A DNA stretch of 9,517 bases from CAZUGH01 sp964619785 (GCA_964619785.1 CAZUGH010000067.1:1-9517); one strand, 5' to 3'; positions 1 through 6,549 are shown, counted from the first letter of the stretch. Numbers and translations: made by a program. The notes: generated by a model from the sequence alone, not told the origin.

Positions 1-102
1 TGGTGTAATGTAATCGAGGGAGTCTTTCACAACGACGAAAGAGCTCCCCCAGATTACTCCTGCTAGAACTAATAACAGGATTGACATATATTTTCGTTTC
101 AT
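1..102 (-). CDS. EamA/DMT-family membrane transporter, N-terminal fragment
   Basis: Only the first 34 codons are in the window; the gene runs off the left edge. The start is the ATG at 102-100, one base after the aminotransferase stop codon. The peptide begins MKRKYMSILLLVLAGVIWGS and goes on FVVVKDSLDYITP: a short basic N-terminus, a first membrane helix (about residues 7-25) and the WGSSF motif typical of the first helix of drug/metabolite transporter (DMT, EamA) proteins, followed by a polar stretch as in the family. No strong ribosome binding site is visible; a weak AAGAAAG lies inside the end of the upstream gene, so translation is probably coupled to it. Being last in a polyamine uptake and breakdown operon suggests it moves a related amine, amino acid or breakdown product, but that is inference; the family covers many substrates. 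Confidence 0.8.
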   Translation of the reverse strand, partial: MKRKYMSILLLVLAGVIWGSSFVVVKDSLDYITP

Positions 103-103
103 T

Positions 104-1456
104 CTATAGATTAAATTCTTTCTTGGTACTTGCCAAAGCATCATCCATGCGGCTCAAAACAGCATCAATCTGTTCCATGGTGATTACAGCGCCTGGCTCG
201 AAACGAATACATTTTGCATTCACGAGTGTTCCTGCTGTTAATACACCTCTAGCAAATAATCCCTTAGCAATATCGTAACCGACATCACTCTTAACGAACT
301 CAACTGCCAACATCAAGCCAACACCACGTACGTCGTCAATTACGGTTGGATATTTTTCTTTTAACTTTTCTAATCCAGCCTTGAGATAATCGCCCTTTGT
401 CTTACACTGACCTGGGATGTCATTTTCAATCATGTATTTGATGGTTGCTAGTGCTGCCGAACAACATACTGGGTTACCACCAAAGGTTGGGGAACCTAAT
501 AACCAAGGATTGTCAATGAGTTCCTGTGTCCACATGTGTGGTCGGCAGATAATTCCTGTGATTGGCATGATACCACCACCAAATGCCTTACCATATGTCA
601 TAATATCTGGTACAACATCCTCAGCTTCACAACGGAAGAAAGTACCGGTTCTTCCCATACCACACTGAATTTCATCGAAAATCAATGCTACACCGTACTC
701 ATCACAGATTTCACGAAGTTCCTTAAGGTATCCTGCTGGAGGTACGATTACACCTGCTTCACCTTGAATTGGCTCAACAATCATACCGGCAACTTTTTCA
801 CCAACGGCAACTAAGTTCTTGATTGCTTTTCTAGCATCTTCTGCATTACCATACTCAACATGCTGTACCTGTTGAACCATAGGAATGTAAGGTACACGAT
901 ATGTATTCTTACCACCCATGGAGATAGCTCCCATTGATTTACCATGGAAAGCTCCTACGGTAGAAATAAACCATCTTCCGCCTGTTGCGATACGAGCGAG
1001 CTTAAGTGCCATTTCAACAGCCTCTGCTCCACCATTGGTGAAGAAACAATACTGTAAATCACCTGGGGTGATACCTGCCACTGCTTTTGCAAGGTATCCA
1101 CGAAGTGGGTCAAGTAATTCCTGAGAATGCAAAGCTTGATGATCTAACTGTGCTTTCACAGTATCTAAGATTTCTGGGTTACGATGACCACAGGTATAGA
1201 TACCGAAACCACCGAGACAGTCGATGAACTCTTCACCATACATGCCTTCGCATACACTATCATGATCCTTCCACTCAAGAACAGCGGAATTTGTTGATAC
1301 TGACTTACGATACTTTAACCAGCCCGGGCTAACATAATTATCAAAATAATCAATCGTTTCCTCTGTCATTTTCTTCTTCTGATCATCCGTTAATTCATCT
1401 GCATGAATATAACCAATTACGCTATCTAATTCTTGTTTTACTTGTTCTAAACTCAT
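104..1456 (-). CDS. patA: Putrescine aminotransferase (class III PLP aminotransferase)
   Basis: Cytoplasmic PLP enzyme of 450 aa, expected to transfer the amino group of putrescine to 2-oxoglutarate, giving 4-aminobutanal (which cyclises to 1-pyrroline) and glutamate. The sequence follows E. coli putrescine aminotransferase (YgjG/PatA, 459 aa) nearly end to end. Shared stretches include the N-terminal YVSPGWLKYRKSV, EFIDCLGGFGIYTCGHRNP (residues 76-94), LHSQELLDPLR (109-119), AFHGKS (169-174) and TFGGNP (324-329). PLP-site residues are visible: D261 in IFDEIQCGMGRTG, and the Schiff-base lysine K290 in YGKAFGGG. R418 in the IRFEP motif fits the dicarboxylate side. The start has a clear GGAGG at 1465-1469, 8 nt upstream. 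It lies 26 nt after potD, in the same operon as the polyamine importer, which supports a polyamine substrate. An ornithine or GABA aminotransferase is a weaker alternative. No aldehyde dehydrogenase for the product is in the window. Confidence 0.9.
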   Translation of the reverse strand: MSLEQVKQELDSVIGYIHADELTDDQKKKMTEETIDYFDNYVSPGWLKYRKSVSTNSAVLEWKDHDSVCEGMYGEEFIDCLGGFGIYTCGHRNPEILDTVKAQLDHQALHSQELLDPLRGYLAKAVAGITPGDLQYCFFTNGGAEAVEMALKLARIATGGRWFISTVGAFHGKSMGAISMGGKNTYRVPYIPMVQQVQHVEYGNAEDARKAIKNLVAVGEKVAGMIVEPIQGEAGVIVPPAGYLKELREICDEYGVALIFDEIQCGMGRTGTFFRCEAEDVVPDIMTYGKAFGGGIMPITGIICRPHMWTQELIDNPWLLGSPTFGGNPVCCSAALATIKYMIENDIPGQCKTKGDYLKAGLEKLKEKYPTVIDDVRGVGLMLAVEFVKSDVGYDIAKGLFARGVLTAGTLVNAKCIRFEPGAVITMEQIDAVLSRMDDALASTKKEFNL

Positions 1457-1482
1457 AATTTATTCCTCCATTTTTAATTCAT

Positions 1483-2550
1483 TTATTGTTTTACCTTTGT
1501 CCACATATCATCATAGATTGCCAGTGTATCTGCATCTAAGTTCTTAACAAATTCACCCTTTGCAATAACATCTGCAGGTGGGTTCTTTGCTGGGTTATCT
1601 GAGTACTCACTACCCAATAGCTTAACCGCTTCTGCATTTGGATTTAGATAAGGGAATTCCTCTGATACTGCTTTTCCTGTCTCAGCTTTCAACATATAGT
1701 TGATGAATTTCACTGCATTATCATAGTTCTTTGCACCCTTCATCACACACCAGTTATCCATGAACAGATAAGCACCCTCTTCTGGATAAACAACCTGGAT
1801 GTCCGGATTCTCATCCATTGCTAATGCAATCTCTGCACTCCAGCAATATCCAAGAGAACAATCTCCTGAAATCAGTGCCGATTTTGGACTATCACTATCA
1901 TAAAGCTTGATGTTACCCTTTAACTTAAGAAGCTTATCCTGTACCTGTGTCAGTTTATCCTTATCACTTTCATTTAGACTCATTCCCATACTTCTCTCTA
2001 CCATACCGATTGTTGCACGGAAGTCATCTAGAACAACAAGTGAATTTGCATATTTTGTATTGAATAAATCATCATACTTTGTAATCTTGTCTGTAATTTT
2101 CTTTGTGTTTACTGCGATACCAGCTACACCACCCTGATAAGGAACGGAATACTCTCCTGTTGGATCATAGGATGGTTTCAGATAAGACTCCCCGATATTT
2201 TTCAGGTTTGTCAGCTTCGACTGGTCAATCTTCTGTAGCATATCCTGATTAATCATTTGTTCTACCATATAATCACTAGGCTGAACAATATCATAAGCAC
2301 CTTCCGACTCAGACTTAACCTTTGCTAACATATCTTCATTTGAGGAAAATGTTGAGACATTTACTTCAATTCCGGTTTCCTCAGTAAAAGCATCTAATAC
2401 AGATTGTGGTACATATTCTGTCCATACGAACAAGTTGAGGCTTCCTGCTTCTGCATTCGAATCACTTGCTGAACCACTTCCACAACCAGTCATCATAGCT
2501 GCGATCATAACAACCACCATTATCATACTCATTATTTTTTTCATTCTCAT
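1483..2550 (-). CDS. potD: Polyamine ABC transporter substrate-binding lipoprotein
   Basis: Extracytoplasmic solute receptor of the polyamine importer, 355 aa from the ATG at 2550. A TTG nine bases further out would sit directly on the ribosome binding site (AGGAAGG), so the ATG is the better start. Residues 1-23 form a lipoprotein signal with lipobox MMTGC, lipidated Cys23 expected. The mature part aligns with E. coli PotD: FVWTEYVPQSVLDAF (41-55), PSDYMV (91-96), YSVPY (134-138). By alignment from memory, pocket residues W43, T44, S92, Y94, D176, W237, D265 and Y301 match E. coli W34, T35, S83, Y85, D168, W229, D257 and Y293. E171 is replaced by A179 and W255 by F263. This supports polyamine binding, with the preferred polyamine uncertain. 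It follows potC by 20 nt and precedes patA. Confidence 0.92.
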   Translation of the reverse strand: MRMKKIMSMIMVVVMIAAMMTGCGSGSASDSNAEAGSLNLFVWTEYVPQSVLDAFTEETGIEVNVSTFSSNEDMLAKVKSESEGAYDIVQPSDYMVEQMINQDMLQKIDQSKLTNLKNIGESYLKPSYDPTGEYSVPYQGGVAGIAVNTKKITDKITKYDDLFNTKYANSLVVLDDFRATIGMVERSMGMSLNESDKDKLTQVQDKLLKLKGNIKLYDSDSPKSALISGDCSLGYCWSAEIALAMDENPDIQVVYPEEGAYLFMDNWCVMKGAKNYDNAVKFINYMLKAETGKAVSEEFPYLNPNAEAVKLLGSEYSDNPAKNPPADVIAKGEFVKNLDADTLAIYDDMWTKVKQ

Positions 2551-2570
2551 ATTAATCAACCTTCCTCTCT

Positions 2571-3300
2571 CTATTTGCTCTTTTTGAAAATACCACTCTG
2601 CGTCAGTACAACCAATACGATTGTTCCTAACAGAATCAATGTTGACAGTGCATTTACATCTGGCGCCACTCCACTCTTGATACTCTCCATAACCTTCAAT
2701 GGGAATGTCTTGGTCTGACCATTGGTAAAGTAACTGATGATTACATCATCAATTGATAAGGTAAACGCTAATAATGCGCCACCACCAATACCGGGTGCCA
2801 ATACGGGAAGCGTTACTCTGAAAAAGGTCTGAAGTCGGTTGGCTCCAAGGTCCATCGACGCCTCCTCAATTGAGTTATCATAGCCTGACAATCTCGCCCT
2901 GACATTGAAGATTACATAAGGAATACTAAATGTTACATGTGCCAGTACAAGAGATAGCATACCTCTTGGAATTCCAGTCTTGGTAAATATGGTAAGCAAT
3001 GAGATACCAAGAACAATCTCTGGAATAACGACTGGGATATATAATAAAGCATCTATCGTGCTTTTCCCACGGAATTTGTATTTGTACATACCCACTGCTG
3101 CGATGGTTCCGATGCAGGTAGCAAGTAGGGTACTGATAATTGCAATTGTAATNNNNNNNNNNNNNNNNNNNNNNNNNNNNNNNNNNNNNNNNNNNNNNNN
3201 NNNNNNNNNNNNNNNNNNNNNNNNNNNNNNNNNNNNNNNNNNNNNNNNNNNNTGTAATATTTCTTCCTTTTGCTATCTTGCTTTTTGTTTGTTTCTTCAT
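2571..3300 (-). CDS. potC: Polyamine ABC transporter permease PotC (interrupted by scaffold gap)
   Basis: Inner-membrane permease subunit that pairs with PotB. The start ATG (3300) has a near-perfect AGGAGGT, and the first 16 residues (MKKQTKSKIAKGRNIT) are a basic cytoplasmic tail. The sequence then enters 100 N. It resumes at 3152 with ITIAIISTLLATCIGTIAAV, a membrane helix, and runs open for 193 residues to the stop. The EAA loop that docks on PotA is visible (IEEASMDLGANRLQTFFRVTL through PGI), as is the family stretch LSIDDVIISYFTNG and a final helix. Family members are around 260 aa, so about 50-60 residues, including the first membrane helix, are hidden in the gap. The two sides are not in the same frame across 100 N, so the N run does not give the true gap length. 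The gene itself need not be broken. Confidence 0.88.
3153..3252. other. Assembly gap (100 N) inside potC
   Basis: Exactly 100 N. The potC reading frame to the right (codon start 3300) and to the left (codon start 3152) differ by 148 nt, which is not a multiple of three, so 100 is a placeholder length. From family length roughly 150-180 nt are expected to be missing. Confidence 0.97.
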
Positions 3301-3320
3301 CTGCTACCTCCTTTCCGCCT

Positions 3321-4187
3321 TTACACTCCCAGGCTTTCCATGTCACCACCACATTTCTGATAAAGTTTAACCAGAAGAAGGGTTATAACAATCAATATAA
3401 TCGATAGAGCAGCTCCTAACGGCCAGTTGTTACCACTCTGGAATTGTCGTTCAATCAGGTTTCCTATAACATCTGAATTACCACCACCTAAGATATCTGA
3501 TACAAAGAACAATCCAAGACTTGGTATAAATACCATGATAGAGCCCGAGAAAATTCCGCTTGCTGTAAGTGGTATGATAACTCGTCTGAATGTAGTCAAT
3601 TTCTTAGCTCCTAAATCCGCAGATGCCTCGAGTAAATTCTGGTCTAGTTTCTCAATCGCTGTATACAACGGAAGTACCATGAATGGGAATAAACAATATA
3701 CCATACCAAGTATTGTAGTTCCTTGTTGGAACAAAAATTCAATCGGTGTATCAATCAATCCGCATGATTGTAAGAAGTTATTCAACACACCATTCGTTCC
3801 AAGGAAGGTTCTCCATCCATAGATACGAATCAAAGAGTTTGTCCAGAATGGTATGATAACCATCATGTACAAGATTGCCTTTTTCTTACTCATCGTTCTG
3901 GCAATAATAAAGGAAAATGGATATGCCAACGCAACGCAGATTGCTGTAGATAAGAATGCAATCACAACGGATTGTACATATATCTTCACGTAGTTCACAT
4001 CAAACAGTCTTTGGTAGTTCGCCATGGTGAACTTGAACTGTACATTGTAATATTGATCAAGTGAACAGAAACTCATAATCAATACATAGATCAATGGAAC
4101 TGCTACGAAAAATGCTAACCACAGAGTAACTGGTCCAACCATGATTGATGCGGGAAGTAGATTGGATTTTTTCTTCTTATGTTTCAT
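3321..4187 (-). CDS. potB: Polyamine ABC transporter permease PotB
   Basis: Inner-membrane permease of 288 aa, a usual length for PotB. A basic start (MKHKKKKSNLL) is followed by about six membrane helices, near residues 14-40, 72-95, 104-125, 157-177, 212-232 and 257-276. The EAA loop that contacts the ATPase spans about 187-211 (EASADLGAKKLTTFRRVIIP then TASG). The PotB-typical segment FVSDILGGGNSDVIGNLIERQF (228-249, read as two adjoining motifs) and NNWPLGAALS near the last helix distinguish it from PotC. The ribosome binding site GGAGGG lies at 4195-4200, overlapping the final base of the potA stop codon. It is 12 nt after potA and 20 nt before potC, so the three transporter core genes are co-transcribed. 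Confidence 0.95.
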   Translation of the reverse strand: MKHKKKKSNLLPASIMVGPVTLWLAFFVAVPLIYVLIMSFCSLDQYYNVQFKFTMANYQRLFDVNYVKIYVQSVVIAFLSTAICVALAYPFSFIIARTMSKKKAILYMMVIIPFWTNSLIRIYGWRTFLGTNGVLNNFLQSCGLIDTPIEFLFQQGTTILGMVYCLFPFMVLPLYTAIEKLDQNLLEASADLGAKKLTTFRRVIIPLTASGIFSGSIMVFIPSLGLFFVSDILGGGNSDVIGNLIERQFQSGNNWPLGAALSIILIVITLLLVKLYQKCGGDMESLGV

Positions 4188-4199
4188 TGTGAATCCCTC

Positions 4200-5312
4200 C
4201 TATCCCATCTTGACATTTTCAACAGCGTCGTAGAATACCTGGTCTAACGAATGAATCAGTTTCGCATCCTCCTGTTCCCAGTACAGATAAACGGTTCCGG
4301 ATGCAGGAAGTGTTTCTCCTGCTAGACGTTCGATTTTTACCTCATTGCCATCTGGCAGAGTAACAATCGATTTAAGTATAGAACCTACATACACCTGCTC
4401 TTTTACCATTCCTTCAAGAGTAAATCCTTCAACAGGTTCTTGCGAATACTTCATGCGTTCTGGTCGAACGGAGACAGCAACCATCTCTTTTTCATGGAAG
4501 CCCTCGCCGAGTCCTGTAACGATACCAGATTCAAGCTCTACACTTACTTCATTATCTTTAATATCTTTTACATAACCTTCAAATAGATTTGTTTCACCAA
4601 TAAAAGTGGCTACAAACTTCGATGCTGGCTTCTCATAAATCTCCGTTGGAGTTCCTACCTGTTCAAGGACACCGGCATTCATAATTGCGATACGATCACT
4701 CATCGTCAATGCCTCTTCTTGATCATGTGTTACATAGATAAAGGTGATATTCAACTTTTTCTGTAGACGTTTCAGCTCTAATTGCATCTGCTTACGAAGT
4801 TTCAAGTCCAAGGCACCTAATGGTTCATCAAGCAGCAATACCTGTGGGCGATTGATTAATGCTCTTGCGATAGCAACACGCTGTTTCTGTCCACCAGATA
4901 ACTGTGATGGATAACGCTTCTCAAATCCACCAAGTTGAACAAGATCGAGCATCTCTGTTACTTTTTCTTTAATCTCGTTCTTCTTCATCTTCTTAATCTT
5001 CAAACCATAAGCTACGTTATCAAAGATTGTCATATGTGGGAATAATGCGTAACTCTGGAAAACGGTATTTACATTTCTCTCATATGGTTCCTGATTATCA
5101 ATATTGACATCAGCCACCTTGATACTTCCACTTGTTGGTTCTTCAAATCCTGCTACCATACGAAGTGTTGTTGTTTTACCACATCCTGAGGAACCGAGGA
5201 AGGTGAGAAATTCTCCTTCATAAACATCTAAGTTCAGGTCCTTCACAACATGATTTGTTTCCCCATAAATTTTATTAACCCCTTTGATTTCTACCATGAC
5301 TTTTCTATCCAA
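4200..5312 (-). CDS. potA: Polyamine ABC transporter ATP-binding protein PotA (TTG start)
   Basis: ATPase subunit that drives polyamine import, 370 aa. All nucleotide-binding motifs are intact: Walker A GSSGCGKT (40-47), Q-loop Q86 in VFQSYALFPH, signature LSGGQ (138-142), Walker B VLLLDE (158-163), D-loop GALD (166-169) and switch histidine H196 in VTHDQEEA. Residues from about 240 onward form the TOBE-type regulatory domain, with SVRPERM at 281-287. I take the TTG at 5312 as start because GAGGTG sits 7 nt upstream. The first ATG (5297, giving MVEIKGVNKIY) would be 22 nt from it with no other site. A TTG start may lower PotA expression relative to its neighbours. It lies 24 nt after the PII gene and 12 nt before potB; the adjoining PII protein is a candidate regulator of this subunit, by inference from context only. 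Confidence 0.95.
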   Translation of the reverse strand: MDRKVMVEIKGVNKIYGETNHVVKDLNLDVYEGEFLTFLGSSGCGKTTTLRMVAGFEEPTSGSIKVADVNIDNQEPYERNVNTVFQSYALFPHMTIFDNVAYGLKIKKMKKNEIKEKVTEMLDLVQLGGFEKRYPSQLSGGQKQRVAIARALINRPQVLLLDEPLGALDLKLRKQMQLELKRLQKKLNITFIYVTHDQEEALTMSDRIAIMNAGVLEQVGTPTEIYEKPASKFVATFIGETNLFEGYVKDIKDNEVSVELESGIVTGLGEGFHEKEMVAVSVRPERMKYSQEPVEGFTLEGMVKEQVYVGSILKSIVTLPDGNEVKIERLAGETLPASGTVYLYWEQEDAKLIHSLDQVFYDAVENVKMG

Positions 5313-5336
5313 TATGTATCACCTCTTCCTACTGTA

Positions 5337-5690
5337 CTAGAGTGCTTTTTTGCCACGCTCGCCGGTTCGGATTCGAACGGCATCCTCAATGTTACGAATG
5401 AAGATTTTACCATCACCAACTCGGTCACTCACCATCTTGTCTCGTACCTCAGCGATGATTTCATCTACTAACTTGTCTTCTACTACAACCTCTACTCGGA
5501 TTTTAGGGAGTAGATTGATGGTTGTTTTGAATCCCTTAATCTCATTCACTCCTGCCTCATCCACTACTCCTTTTTGTGTACCACATCCCATAACCGATGA
5601 GATTGTCATACCACCACAATGTAGTGTGTCCAAAATACTCTTCAGTGTCTCTAATCGCTCTGGGCGAATAATTAAAACCATTTCTTTCAT
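5337..5690 (-). CDS. PII-family signalling protein, divergent T-loop (PotN-like)
   Basis: Small cytoplasmic signal protein of 117 aa, expected to form a trimer that binds ATP/ADP and contacts a partner through its T-loop. The start at 5690 has AGGAGG 9 nt upstream; an in-frame TTG further out has no site. The fold is clear: MKEMVLIIRPERLETLKSIL, GMTISSVMGCGTQKG (27-41, with Q39), LPKIRVEVVV (61-70), GDGKIF (92-97) and RIRTGERG (106-113). Compared with E. coli GlnB, the T-loop (42-62) is 5 residues longer and has no tyrosine, so uridylylation at Tyr51 is impossible. The B-loop TGK is changed to SDR (88-90). First in the pot operon, it resembles a Firmicutes PII subfamily described beside pot genes under the name PotN and reported to sense adenine nucleotides. 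Assignment to that subfamily is from memory and context. GlnK-like control of nitrogen uptake is the alternative. Confidence 0.9.
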   Translation of the reverse strand: MKEMVLIIRPERLETLKSILDTLHCGGMTISSVMGCGTQKGVVDEAGVNEIKGFKTTINLLPKIRVEVVVEDKLVDEIIAEVRDKMVSDRVGDGKIFIRNIEDAVRIRTGERGKKAL

Positions 5691-5699
5691 CTCAAAATT

Positions 5700-5744
5700 C
5701 CTCCTTTTTGCAATCATTCAATGGAATGAATATAAAAAAAGGAG
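5700..5744 (-). promoter_or_regulatory. Candidate RBS-sequestering stem in the pot operon leader
   Basis: On the transcript, CUCCUUUUU (5744-5736), which is part of the terminator-like hairpin and its U tract, is perfectly complementary to AAAAAGGAG (5709-5701), the ribosome binding site of the PII gene. Between them lies a smaller hairpin, UCAUUC-CAUU-GAAUGA (5729-5714). The long pairing and the upstream hairpin use the same bases, so they exclude each other. A role in translation control is inference; short complements between U-rich terminators and purine-rich binding sites can arise by chance. Confidence 0.4.
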
Positions 5745-5765
5745 CCACCTCTTAGGTAGCTCCTT
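5734..5765 (-). terminator. Intrinsic-terminator-like hairpin between luxR and the pot operon
   Basis: On the minus strand AAGGAGCUACC pairs with GGUGGCUCCUU (11 pairs, one G-U) around loop UAAGA, followed by seven U. It ends luxR transcripts. It lies only 44 nt upstream of the PII start codon and downstream of the only good promoter, so it may also act as an attenuator of the pot operon. On the plus strand the stem has a mismatch and no following U tract, so it acts on the minus strand. Confidence 0.85.
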
Positions 5766-5775
5766 CGCTTTGATA

Positions 5776-5808
5776 ATTATATCATACACGTTTTTTGTGT
5801 ATTTTCAA
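5776..5808 (-). promoter_or_regulatory. Probable promoter of the PII-pot operon
   Basis: Reading the minus strand, TTGAAA (5808-5803) is followed after 16 nt by TATGAT (5786-5781). This overlaps a second, extended -10, TGATATAAT (5784-5776). Either gives a start near 5769-5774, just before the hairpin at 5765. The 44 nt between hairpin and PII start codon have no room for a comparable promoter. Confidence 0.6.
5784..5802. promoter_or_regulatory. Inverted repeat in promoter spacer, possible operator
   Basis: ATACAC-GTTTTTT-GTGTAT on the plus strand: perfect 6-bp arms 7 bp apart, filling the space between the -35 and -10 elements of the pot promoter. A bound protein there would block RNA polymerase. 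The neighbouring LuxR-type regulator is a natural candidate, but there is no direct evidence for it. Confidence 0.4.
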
Positions 5809-5847
5809 TTACTCTTTTTATGTATTTATCTACTTATTTAGGAGTAT

Positions 5848-6526
5848 TTACACGTCGCGCTCACGAATCATCTTCATCATCTGTATTCGATTGCGTATTC
5901 CTAACTTTCGATAAATATTGAGGATATGTTTCTTCAGCGTATTGACCGTAATTGCCAATTCGTCACTAATCTCATCATTATCTTTACCAGACATCAATTC
6001 ACGAAGCACACCCTCTTCCCGTCTGGTGAGTCCAAACTCTTTCGAAGCTTCTGTAACTGTAATTTTACTAACTCCTAGCTCACGTTCTTTCTTGCTTTCA
6101 AACAGACGAAATGCCAGGTGATCTTTTAACATGTCGACGAGGAAAATGTCATCATGGGAGAAATCTTCCTTGCCTATCGTCCGATAGAACGTGATAACAC
6201 CAAGAAACTGTTTTTCTCTGCCTAACACCATCTGTAATGAATAGTGCCACCGGTTCGGTTGATATACCTTTTTATAGTACTCTGTCTCNNNNNNNNNNNN
6301 NNNNNNNNNNNNNNNNNNNNNNNNNNNNNNNNNNNNNNNNNNNNNNNNNNNNNNNNNNNNNNNNNNNNNNNNNNNNNNNNNNNNNNNNGTAATGAATAGT
6401 GCCACCGGTTCGGTTGATATACCTTTTTATAGTACTCTGTCTCATATCGGATAAATCCTTTGTTGTATAAATCTTATAGATGATATTATTAAGTACTAAC
6501 CAGTCACTTGTCTCTAAATGCTTCAT
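5848..6526 (-). CDS. LuxR/GerE-type transcriptional regulator (interrupted by assembly gap)
   Basis: DNA-binding regulator. The start ATG (6526) has AGGAGG 7 nt upstream; an ATG six bases further out is too close to it. The N-terminal part (MKHLETSDWLVLNNIIYKIY, then TTKDLSDMR) looks like the helical start of a sensor domain found in clostridial LuxR-type proteins. After the gap the correct frame gives 146 residues: the end of a GAF-like sensor region (ETEYYKKVYQ, WHYSLQMVLG, FLGVITFYRTIGK) and a full LuxR helix-turn-helix (FGLTRREEGVLRELMSG, then NDEISDELAITVNTLKKHI and YRKLGIRNR). No receiver domain aspartate pattern is visible. From related proteins about 60-70 residues are missing. Codons after about R29 on the N-terminal side come from a 55-bp copy read in the wrong frame and should not be trusted. 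It may regulate the pot operon downstream or the upstream beta-helix gene. Confidence 0.85.
6234..6288. repeat. 55-bp exact direct repeat flanking gap, left copy
   Basis: Bases 6234-6288, abutting the N run, are identical to 6389-6443 immediately beyond it, and the match ends exactly at 55 bp. This copy is in the reading frame that makes sense for the regulator (ETEYYKKVYQPNRWHYSL). The pattern is that of two contigs sharing a terminal k-mer, not a biological repeat. Confidence 0.95.
6289..6388. other. Assembly gap (100 N) inside the luxR-type gene
   Basis: Exactly 100 N between two identical 55-bp ends. Simple merging of the two ends would shift the frame and stop after about 49 codons, so either coding sequence is missing here or the allele on the right-hand contig carries a deletion. 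Confidence 0.97.
6389..6443. repeat. 55-bp exact direct repeat flanking gap, right copy
   Basis: Second copy of the 55-bp sequence. Read from the regulator's start codon it is out of frame (QSTIKRYINRTGGTIHY), unlike the family, which supports its being misplaced or joined across a deletion. Confidence 0.95.
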
Positions 6527-6549
6527 GAACATTCCTCCTGTCTTATATC

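Noticed and set aside
2551..2559. TTG start for potD, three codons upstream of the ATG
   Set aside because: It touches the AGGAAGG binding site with no spacing, whereas the ATG at 2550 is 9 nt away.
2980..3360. Plus- and minus-strand open frames crossing the N run in potC
   Set aside because: They are open only because N codons do not create stops; the flanks belong to potC and potB.
5350..5841. Plus-strand open frame of 163 codons opposite the PII gene
   Set aside because: It is the antisense of a clear PII gene, has no ribosome binding site and reads as low-complexity S/T/I-rich shadow peptide; it also runs through the terminator hairpin.
6234..6443. Biological direct repeat, such as a target-site duplication or recombination site, around the gap
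   Set aside because: Exactly 55 bp at both edges of a 100-N run is best explained by contig overlap; no mobile element is visible.
6272..6532. Minus-strand 86-codon frame through the second N run, read as its own small gene
   Set aside because: Its first 29 or so residues are the N-terminus of the LuxR-type regulator; the rest is the duplicated 55 bp in the wrong frame plus N.
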